A stretch of DNA of 64,000 nucleotides from Piezodorus guildinii. Taxonomy: Eukaryota > Arthropoda > Insecta > Hemiptera > Pentatomidae. Location: the NCBI GenBank assembly GCA_023052935.1, contig CM041294.1, positions 152,850,899 through 152,914,898 on the forward strand. Direction: 5' to 3'. The position numbers and the translations under genes are program-made. Numbering within the stretch: the first letter of the stretch is position 1; every line of letters begins with the position of its first letter. The notes under the pieces were generated by a model that saw only the letters and a list, made by a program, of their open reading frames with translations, had not been told where the DNA came from and made no database searches. Of the stretch, positions 56,568 to 64,000 are shown in pieces.

Positions 56568-57075
56568 AAGTCAAGCACTATATTTCTGCTATCCTTGCTG
56601 CGTTCTTGATATCGGCACCAATATCCTCCATGAAGCTCCTTGTTGAACTAGGTACAGTTCTGCGTGCTCCGAACTATAGGCCTCTACGTTGAAGTCTCTC
56701 TCGCTGAAGCTTTCGCGGAACTTTTCCTTGAGTTAAGGGATACATTTTTCTTAGATTTCTCTTCTTTTCCCTTTCCACTTTACTTGCCTGCTCTATGCCG
56801 TTGGATTCTTATCTCACGGTAGGATTCAGAATGATAGCTGAAATTTCGGTCTTTGAAAATGCCACGATATCAGCGTATCGCATAGATCCATCCGTATCCA
56901 CACAGTATACATCTTCAAAGCAGGCAAAGTCTCTTTCCTTAAGGAGCCTCATTAACTCATGTTTTACTTTGTGATGACGGCGTGTTATCAGGAGGGAGTT
57001 GTTGGGACATTTCTCCAGCACGTGAGCTGGTGTTTCAGGCTCTCTGTTAAATTTTCGACAGAGGGGCCCAAATAT
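56568..57075 (-). pseudogene. LINE C-terminal zinc-knuckle and endonuclease-like remnant
   Basis: The minus strand reads CRKFNREPETPAHVLEKCPN (a C..H..C zinc-binding pattern), RHHKVKHELMRLLKER, then VDTDGSMRYADIVAFSK and ILNPTVR, followed by an in-frame stop, and continues in the same frame for about 80 more residues with one more stop. This layout (zinc knuckle, then RHH.V...L, then a D...A/D..A strand) recalls the restriction-like endonuclease end of R2/NeSL-type LINEs. The family assignment is tentative. The second frame-internal stop is at about 56680. Confidence 0.55.
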
Positions 57076-57084
57076 AAGTTTCTG

Positions 57085-57235
57085 TTGTTCTCAGGTTTCA
57101 GTCAATGAATAAACAATTTTATCCATGCGACGTTTCGAGAATTTATTGTTCTCATAATCATGCAATTTTGAACAAAATAGTGTCTTAATTAGACATGTGT
57201 TGTCCAAAAACTTTAAAAGAACACAGTGTTTATAT
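57085..57235 (-). mobile_element. Ribozyme-type repeat family 2, internally deleted copy
   Basis: On the minus strand: ggacaacacatgtctaattaag, cactattttgttcaaaattg, directly joined to the motif catgattatgagaac (57127-57163), then ataaaattgtttattcattgac and cctgagaacaac. Relative to 59325-59623 about 175 bp just before the motif are missing. A short (TA)n adjoins. Confidence 0.7.
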
Positions 57236-57394
57236 ATATATATATAATTGTTTCTCTAGCTGAGTAGAATATGTTGGTGTAAAGACACGCAAAACCAAAA
57301 GGACATATTAAAAACTTGAAGAAAAATGATATATTATATATTATTATAATAATCATTATATAACATTAAACAAAAATATTAAACATTATAATAC

Positions 57395-57485
57395 AATATT
57401 TTTTTATTTTTATTTATTTGTCTTTAGGGCAATCCCCATACAAATAGAGTTGGCTGGCACAGCACAATTAATAAATTTATCACCA
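57395..57485 (-). repeat. LINE tail with hairpin (family E)
   Basis: The sequence ttatttgtctttagggcaatccccatacaa parallels 30057-30095. The body is not recognised. Confidence 0.4.
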
Positions 57486-57489
57486 GCAA

Positions 57490-58014
57490 ATATACAATAA
57501 TATAATTACAATTCGAATAAATATTTAAAACAAAAACAACAAAACACATATACAGCAGTAAGCATAAAGGTGTTGCTATCTTTATGATTAATTTCATCCA
57601 GCATATACATAAATATCATAAATTAAATATAAGCATATCAATAAATAAATCAAAAATATTAGTACTAAAGAGAATACTAATTCCCCACAAATTACTAACA
57701 AGTCCCGAAACCTTTAAGAATGATTAAAATTCTGAGAAAGATGTTGAAATCTTATTTTAAGATTCTCTTTGACCAAAATAAATAATTATTTCAGGTCTAA
57801 GAAAAATGATAAAACATACTTAAATAATTAACGATCCAAACCAAAAACTCGATTTTCTCGAAAATCACTCCAAATTACATCCTCCCTTACTACGGTGGAC
57901 TCTTCATATAATATCAATCACTCACTCACTGTTGGGAGCTACTATTTACTCTTATTTAAATGTTTCCATGAATACAATATAGTTCTTTTATCAAGTTTAG
58001 TTTATATTTATGTC
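57490..58014. other. Unassigned AT-rich DNA
   Basis: Nothing recognised. Confidence 0.4.
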
Positions 58015-58068
58015 TTGACTCCATAGAGAAGTAGATGATTGTAATGTGCTGCATGCACCAGATGTTTT
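58015..58068 (+). repeat. Repeat A 3' end, diverged
   Basis: tagatgattgtaatgtgctgcatgcaccagatgtttt resembles the repeat A tail with several changes. Confidence 0.45.
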
Positions 58069-58307
58069 ATTTTATCGTTTAATACTCAGACAATATTAAT
58101 TTGCCTTAGATCAGGGATAGATCCAATTATTGGAGCAGTAAATAGAAACGCTTTCAAGGGGAGTGAAAACACCGCTTTGTGAGAGAAGCTTCCTTATTGG
58201 ACAACCCAGGAAAGGAATCGACATTACCTTTTTCCACTACTCTGTTTGATTCTTACTTACCAGATTTTTTTTCCCATCCAATATAGAGCTCGTAAAACAG
58301 TGGTTTA

Positions 58308-58440
58308 GAGGCTGTGCGATGTTAGGTACTTGTTAATGATCCCTATCCTAATTAAACATGGATTGGTAAAATTTAGTACTACCCCTGTAGCATCGTCCGA
58401 TTAGCCATAGCAGCATAAAGTGGTGTTAAATGAATTAACA
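58308..58440 (+). mobile_element. SINE-1 fragment, head missing
   Basis: Contains ggtacttgttaatgatccctatcctaat, ctgtagcatcgtccgattagcc and agcataaagtggtgttaaatg, the body and tail on the plus strand. The tRNA-like head is absent. Confidence 0.8.
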
Positions 58441-58506
58441 AATGATAACTGTTTTTTATACCAAATAATTATTAGGTCTAGCAAAAATGGAAATTATTTG
58501 GATTAT

Positions 58507-58672
58507 CATTGTGGATGTAATTAGTTGACCGTTGAGAATTACTGGAAGGAATTAGTCCGGGTGGCGGTCATTAAATGAAACAACTAAATAGTTTCAACTA
58601 TTTTATTGTTTGCCAACGTTTCGACCCCCTTTGTGGGTCATCATCAGGGCGCATGGTGGGAGAATGGAAACT
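58507..58672. mobile_element. Ribozyme-bearing repeat, internally deleted
   Basis: Starts tgtggatgtaattagttgacc exactly as element 3 (42620), runs through the hammerhead motif, then jumps from tcatcagggc to gcatggtgggagaatggaaact, which lies about 265 bp further in at 43018. The same kind of join is seen at 22745. The right arm is lacking. Confidence 0.75.
58612..58650 (-). ncRNA. Hammerhead ribozyme motif (type I), intact core
   Basis: Same sequence as 42716-42755 (CTGATGA, stem II GACCC/GGGTC, GAAA, CGTTGGC), truncated by one base at the stem I side by the deletion junction. GCC/GGC pairing of stem I is still possible. Confidence 0.72.
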
Positions 58673-58849
58673 CATTCTCAAATTTGACAAAAAAATATTT
58701 GTTCTCTGCTCTTCTTTAGCTGATTATTAAATTCCTTCAAATTTTATATTTAGCCTTTATATATCAATCCTATAAAAATTTCATGGATTTTTTTTTTTTT
58801 TTTTTTTTTGGAATATACAACATTAAAGGTACATAAGAAGAAAATTAAT

Positions 58850-59240
58850 TATAAATTCTGCATTTCATCCCTGTCAGACTATTTTTATTGAAACGAAACC
58901 TATATATTATTAAAATTTTACATTGATATAGCGAGTTTAATCAAAATCATTAGAGGCAATTTTGAAAAAGAAAAATGCAAAAAGCATGGTATAAAGTGGT
59001 TCTTCTGGTAAGCCGATTTCGATGAAAAAGTTTTTGTAGCACCTTGGGCGTACAGCTGTTTTAAATATGAAATTTGAGTGTTATGAAAATTATATTTTGC
59101 GAGCTAGTGTACACTAAACACGCACACACACATATACCTTTTTGCAAGACTTGGTCATTTTGACTCAGGGGATCCTTAAATGTGTATTTCCGGTAAAAAC
59201 TGGCATTTAAATATTTTTACGATCGCAATCTGTTCCCATA
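58850..59240 (-). repeat. Repeat A, diverged 5' half
   Basis: Blocks ttttacattgatatagcgagtttaatc, ggttcttctggtaagc, gcaagacttggtcattt and cacgatcgcaa-like end, with a short cacaca run. Confidence 0.65.
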
Positions 59241-59324
59241 TTGCGTAAAAAAGGAATAGTTCAAGTATGAAATTCCTTTTTTATTTTTTCAGTGTTCTTT
59301 CAAAGTTTGTCTAATTAAGTACAC

Positions 59325-59617
59325 ATGTCTAATTAAGACACTATTTTGTCCAAAATTGTAAGTAATTTTATAATAATATCTTTAATGTAAATCATAATTT
59401 AAAATATATATGTACCTCCTGTATGAGTATTTATTGTTGAATGTATTCTTTTCTATATCTCTAGCAATACATCATAAATTAATTATTGTATAATAATATT
59501 AATGTTCTGTTTTTTTGTTTTTCCATTGTTAAGGCATGATTATGAGAACAATAAATTCTCGAAACGTCGCATAGATAAAATTGTTTATTCATTAACTGAA
59601 ACCTGAGCACAACAAAA

Positions 59618-59623
<6 letters not shown>
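59325..59623 (+). mobile_element. Ribozyme-type repeat family 2, full copy
   Basis: Almost identical to 36831-37103; includes catgtctaattaagacac upstream, the motif at 59534-59570 and the cctgagcacaacaaaaact end, followed directly by a (TA)n tract (59622-59672). Noncoding. Confidence 0.7.

Positions 59624-59672
<49 letters not shown>
59622..59672. repeat. (TA)n microsatellite
   Basis: Pure TA tract adjoining the 3' end of a ribozyme-type repeat. The Ile-Tyr open frame through it is an artefact. Confidence 0.95.
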
Positions 59673-59676
<4 letters not shown>

Positions 59677-59679
59677 AAC

Positions 59680-60500
59680 TATCAAGTTGTTAAAGTTAAG
59701 TGCGAATATATTAGTTAAGTTGAGAACTTAGACAAAGACCGAAGTCCGATCGATGGGGAATGAAGGAGCAGGAAGTGGCTAGAGGCACATACTGTCACTA
59801 AATTTAGCCAGGGTTATTGCCTGCCTCTAAGTCTCACATCCAGCATGGCGTTCTTAACTATCTACCTTCATGGTGTGGGTGCACGCTTCGTTAATTTGTG
59901 GTTGTTCTTTTACAGGTCATATATATTGTGCTCGTTGTAAGAGGTTCTTCAAGTTGCAGAGAGATGCCACATTTCTATGAGTTAAAGCCATATAGACTGA
60001 CCCGTTATTTTATATGCGAATATATGAAAAAATAAATTAAAAGGTAGAATAGGTTGATACAATTTTATTTTATCTTTTTATGACAAATACACTCAAATAA
60101 AACTTGTAAATGCGGTTAAAAAAAGTTGAAGAAATCAAACAGCAAAAATACAATATGTAGTATAAACAAACAAAAATTTAAACTATCAACACTTTTAGAT
60201 AAGAATTTATTCTAAATATGGAATAAGACACTTCTGTCTCACTTTTGGGAGGCTTTAGAGAGATGTAAAACATCAAAAAGCGTCTTAAAATTTAAATAAT
60301 CGTATGCGAAATTCGCCCCTATTTTTATAAGTCTTTCTACTAGGAAAAAAATCCCTAAATATAAACGACCAAAAGAAGACCGCAGGGCATGTTCAAATAT
60401 AGTTGGGGAAATCTGTTGGATGATAAGTACGAAAACCAAAGTCATCCCTCCAAGTATTTAATCTTCTACGAATTTTGAACACAATTTGGGAGACTACGGA
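59680..60500. other. Unassigned DNA
   Basis: No family was recognised. The 59740-59990 part is less AT-rich, without splice-bounded frames that I can recognise. Confidence 0.35.
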
Positions 60501-60507
60501 GGCGGGT

Positions 60508-60820
60508 AAAATGTTTTTTATTTTATTTTATTTTTTTCTCTGGCACGAAAGGCCATGTAGGCCCTTGGCCGCGTGGTATAGACTCCTGGGAGAATATGTT
60601 CACGTTTCTCGATGAAATGTTTAGGGTATGGTCATCACTCCTTACGCCTATTTTTACGAGTTGCCACCAGTAGGCTGACGAGTCTCACTACCCGGAGGAG
60701 AGACTGTGAATGATTCCCCATTTAATTATATTCTTATAAAAGTACCGCTGGGACTGGGAATCGAACTCACGACTCTGGCGTGGGAGACTAGCGCGCTAGC
60801 CACTCAGCCACCGGCTTCCA
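60508..60820 (-). mobile_element. SINE-2, tRNA-derived
   Basis: Minus-strand head: ggaagccggtggctgagtgg (A box TGGCTGAGTGG) ctagcgcgctag, then B box GAGTTCGATTCC at about 60755-60770, then a body with gggaatcattcacagtctctc and the tail gcgtgaggccaagg-like segment. It is clearly different from SINE-1. A second copy is at 61428. Confidence 0.82.
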
Positions 60821-61045
60821 GCTTTTTATCTACACTACTTTTATTCATTTCTAACGAACACCTTTGGTGGTCTGAAGACTGAAGGAATTCAGCATCTATG
60901 GTTGTGTTTTTATAAATTAAGTGGTTCTTATATTTCTCAAGTAATTCATAATTGAGTTGATTTAGTGATATTATACTAGCTTTTGGAAGAGATAAGAGGT
61001 TAATTTATTTCTCACTTCATATGAGCTTTCTTCTAGTGCTAATTT

Positions 61046-61315
61046 GTTTGTTCATTTAACGTCATTTTATGCTACTGTGGATCTTACAGTGGGAGCCCTA
61101 TATTTTTCCTATCCAGGTTTCATTAGGATAGGGATCTTTAACGAGTACTTGACATCGCACAGGCTCGGGACCACTTTTTTACGTTCCTTCCGAAGGACGG
61201 CATAACTAAGGATTTTTTTCTCCCATTAAAACATTCAAGGACCACCTGCTGGTTTGAACATGTGGCCTTTGGCATAAAAGGCTGTTATGCTAGCCATCAT
61301 GCTACATGTGATACC
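61046..61315 (-). mobile_element. SINE-1 copy with 13-bp TSD
   Basis: Minus-strand tRNA-like head (atcacatgtagcatgatgg). Duplications ctagtgctaattt (61033-61045) and ctagtgttaattt (61316-61328) differ at one base. Confidence 0.85.
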
Positions 61316-61344
61316 CTAGTGTTAATTTAAACAATGCTAAATAA

Positions 61345-62155
61345 GAAACCGTAAATCATCTATTCCGGTGAAAACTGGAATTCGAAAATTTTCACGATAC
61401 TTTCCCTACCTATTTATTTAATGTGTAGGTTTGTTTTTCGGTTGGCGCGATAGACCTTGGTGGTCCTTGTTTTCTTAGGTTTACACGTCTCCATACTCGA
61501 ATGACATTTTATAGGGGAGAGTCATCAATTCCTTACGCCTATTTTTTTGTGAGTCGCCATCAATTGAGTGACGTGTCCCACATACCCGGGGACGAGGTTG
61601 TGAGTGAATCCCCATTTAATCGTATACTTAAAAAGTCCTCCTTGGACTGGGGTTCGAACTCACAACCTTTTACGTGGTAGGCTAACGCGCTAGCCACTCA
61701 GCCATGGGATCTCTCCAAATAGTAATACATTAGGTAATTGAAAGTAATTCAAATCCATTGCACAATCTTTAAAAAAAGTTATTAAATAACTTATGCGTTC
61801 GGGATCGGCAAAGAATTTAGCAAATTTTTTTTTCCTGTCAGACTAATCCAAAAAGAACTATATGATATAAAAGTCCGTTAAATTTTACATCGATATAGTA
61901 TGTTCAATCAAAATCGTCAGTGCCTTTTTTGAGAAAATCATAATAATGTGCAAAATGCATGATTTAAATTGGCTCTCGGTTTTACGATTTTGATGATAAA
62001 GTTGCTACAACATCTGAAATTTTAGTTTCATTAGGACTTTTCATTTTCGAGCTAGACTTACCACTGACACACAGGCTTGGTAGAAAACTGAAAATCAAAA
62101 ATTTTATAATCGCAATACTTTCCCTTACAATATATTTCATATATAGGTAAGTGGA
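61345..62155 (-). repeat. Repeat A pieces flanking a SINE-2
   Basis: 61350-61405 has ccggtgaaaactggaattcg and ttttcacgatactttccc; 61850-62155 has a second 5' half ending gtaagtggaagt. They may be one broken copy or two, with SINE-2 (61428-61714) between them. Confidence 0.6.
61428..61714 (-). mobile_element. SINE-2, second copy
   Basis: Minus-strand head gatcccatggctgagtgg, ctagcgcgttagcctacc, B box gagttcgaacccc, and the tail tggcgcgatagaccttgg. It diverges from the 60508 copy throughout the body, so the family is old. Confidence 0.8.
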
Positions 62156-62159
62156 AGTA

Positions 62160-62475
62160 ATACAAATATGTTGCCCAATGTTTGAATAAAAAATTAAATA
62201 AACATTCAAGATTGGCAAAGATTTTTTTTCTTAAAATTGTAAATTAATTAATTACTTTGGGTAATTGGTAGGAGGGAGAGGCGAGTGGTGAAGAGGAGAA
62301 CAAACACCGCGAAGCAGCTATTGAGCAAACTGGTTAACTACTCCTTCACCAGCTCTCTCTCTAGGCTGTCATAATATTATACAGCTCAACATTATATAGC
62401 TCTAGTAACATAACACTTATCTTATTAGCTCCAAATTAAATTTAATTATTTAAAACACATAACGTTCAAACTAGG
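62160..62475. other. Unassigned DNA
   Basis: Nothing recognised. Confidence 0.4.
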
Positions 62476-62620
62476 AAGAGACACCTGCCAAAAAAATGTT
62501 TTTATCGGTGACAACCATATTCCTCATACAAGTAGAGTACATTACTTAGGACTGACATTCGATCAAATGTAGTCCACACATCAAGGTGAAACGAAAGTCT
62601 ATCAAGCAATAGCTGAAGAC
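62476..62620 (+). mobile_element. Jockey-type LINE fragment
   Basis: The frame reads VFIGDNHIPHTSRVHYLGLTFDQ, the region before the thumb of Jockey-B reverse transcriptase, then loses frame. It is cut by SINE-1. Confidence 0.65.
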
Positions 62621-62627
62621 CACACGG

Positions 62628-62775
62628 TGTTACCTGTGTTGTAGGGGCTAGTATAACAGCTTTCTCTGCCCAAGGTCTCGGGTTTAAACCTGGAAATTAT
62701 GCTGTCCTTTGAAGGGTACATAATAAGGTGGTCCCAAGCCTGGGCGATATCAGCTCGTTAAAGATCTTTATAGCG
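62628..62775 (+). mobile_element. SINE-1-like fragment, tRNA head forward
   Basis: Plus strand: acctgtgttgtaggggctag, tataacagc, B box cgggtttaaacctgg, then aaggtggtcccaagcctggg and gctcgttaaagatc. The 3' half is replaced or diverged. Confidence 0.65.
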
Positions 62776-62884
62776 ACAGCTTCACGCGCTCGCTAAAAGG
62801 TCTTGCGCATGCGGCGACTATACGTAATTCCAAGGATAGACAAAAAAAGATCTTTAACTTAATAATATGGTTATATCGTAACTT

Positions 62885-63163
62885 GTTTGTTTGTTTAACA
62901 CCACTTTATGCTACTATGGCCAATCGGACGATGCTACAGTGGGAGTCCTAAATTTTTCATTTGCATGTTTTATTAGGATAGGGTCTTTAACGAGTACCTG
63001 ACACCGTACAGCCTCCGGACCACCTTTTAACGTCCCCTCCGAGGACGGCATAACTAAGGATTTTTTACTCCCATTAAAAAATCTTAGGACCACTTGCGGG
63101 TTTGAACCCGTGACCTTTGGCATAGGAGGCCATTGTGCTAACCACCCAGCCACAAGTGATCAC
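62885..63163 (-). mobile_element. SINE-1 copy with perfect 12-bp TSD
   Basis: Minus-strand tRNA-like head (gatcacttgtggctgggtgg; B box gggttcaaaccc). Perfect duplication atatcgtaactt at 62873-62884 and 63164-63175. A minus-strand open frame of 79 codons is simply the translated SINE. Confidence 0.88.
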
Positions 63164-63175
63164 ATATCGTAACTT

Positions 63176-64000
63176 ATTATATTGTATAATATAATAAGTA
63201 TACTTATTATATACTTATTACATCATTGTAGATACCGTTTTTTATGCTACTGTTATGATATTAAATAAACCATACGAGATATATTGACCTAGATACAAGA
63301 CACTATTCTGGTAGATAAGCGCTCTATTAATACTATATTTAGGTACATTGGGACCCCAAGAATTAGCTCAGCTCTTCAGATCTCCAACCTGCTTCTACCA
63401 GGTTGTATGTCTCTTGGTCAGAGTATCTCTGCTTTTTTTATCCTGAGTGTGGTCTATCTTTATTTCTCTCCCTTCAGAAACCTTTTGTTTCTATCCACCT
63501 TACTAGGTCATTAGGAGTCCTATCCGCTGCTATATAGCTTCTACCTCTGTGGGCATTTCTTCCGAACGCTAAGCGGTATTCGGTCGCTCGCTCCCTACCT
63601 GACAGGTTAACCTTATCCCCAGTGCTGCGGCTCGAGCTTCTACCTTGGCTGGCACCTACCTCTATCATACTCCCTTCCTAAAATGAACGCTCATTGTCAA
63701 GGTTAACAAAAAAGAGCTAAATAACTTGTTGATGTGAATGGCAAATATGACTGACTTAATCATAGACGTGAATACGATTACACTTTCTAGATCCGGAATC
63801 TCCACCGTCTGACATTTCATTAAACTGTTTTAGACTTCTTGTTATGCTCTACTACTCTAAATTTCCTAAACTGCCAGTTTACCAAACCAGTTAGTTTCCA
63901 AATTATTCCTTACTTTCTATTTGTCTTCAGCTTTGGATGACCAGTAAATCATACTAAAGATTGCCCATATATTTGAAGAACCTTTTAGATTTTTTTCGGC
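63176..64000. other. Unassigned DNA
   Basis: A moderately GC-containing segment (63400-63700) has a 64-codon minus-strand frame (63668-63474) rich in Arg and Ser, without a family I recognise. It could be a retroelement fragment or exon debris. Confidence 0.35.

Noticed and set aside
62914..63153. 79-codon minus-strand frame that looks protein-like
   Set aside because: It is the translation of a SINE-1 copy; similar peptides arise from the other SINE-1 copies.
46860..64000. Search for the next nAChR exon (short NLKNQI...WVEQ type)
   Set aside because: No matching sequence was seen by eye on the plus strand. It may lie beyond the window.

Overview
This is nuclear DNA of an arthropod, most probably an insect and perhaps a hemipteran. 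The evidence is (i) a spliced exon of a nicotinic acetylcholine receptor alpha subunit at 46711-46850, with consensus acceptor and donor sites; (ii) a nuclear mitochondrial insertion (9944-10509) with the pancrustacean order cox1-trnL2(UUR)-cox2, read with the invertebrate mitochondrial code; and (iii) Jockey, RTE, hAT, mariner/Tc1, Helitron and Penelope-like repeats typical of insect introns. By eye the DNA is AT-rich. There is no prokaryotic or operon-like organisation, and the nAChR exon is the only host coding sequence I can support. Most of the window is probably intron of that receptor gene (+ strand).

Layout. 1-9.9 kb: Jockey fragments, a Tc1-like element broken by a palindromic ribozyme-bearing element that itself hosts a Jockey insertion, and simple AT-rich DNA. 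9.9-10.6 kb: mitochondrial insertion beside a (TA)n tract. 10.6-17.3 kb: copies of an abundant roughly 0.9-kb noncoding repeat (called repeat A), one of which contains a Gypsy integrase fragment and a Helitron that in turn contains a mariner. 18-27 kb: SINEs, three palindromic elements, a TIR element with subterminal repeats (family B), more repeat A and Jockey. 27-30 kb: a ruined hAT transposase with an internal inverted duplication. 32-38 kb: Jockey in Jockey, repeat A with a hAT-like MITE and a SINE. 38.6-42.3 kb: the longest coding remnant, a Jockey element on the minus strand with ORF1 zinc knuckles, endonuclease and reverse transcriptase. 42.6-44.1 kb: a large inverted-repeat element with an intact-core hammerhead motif in each arm. 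46.7 kb: nAChR exon. 48.5-50.7 kb: a Jockey copy split by a fold-back mariner and an RTE. 51-64 kb: mariner, SINEs of two tRNA-derived families, LINE fragments, a restriction-like-endonuclease LINE remnant and two further ribozyme-type repeats.

The most interesting system is a set of short self-cleaving-RNA candidates: at least eight type-I hammerhead-like motifs (CTGATGA, stem II, GAAA, ACGTTGGC), five with intact cores and with covarying stem II sequences. They lie in the arms of inverted-repeat elements, their predicted cleavage sites facing outward. Hammerheads are known in Penelope-like retroelements, and the arrangement fits that class, but no Penelope reverse transcriptase is present here, so these copies look non-autonomous.
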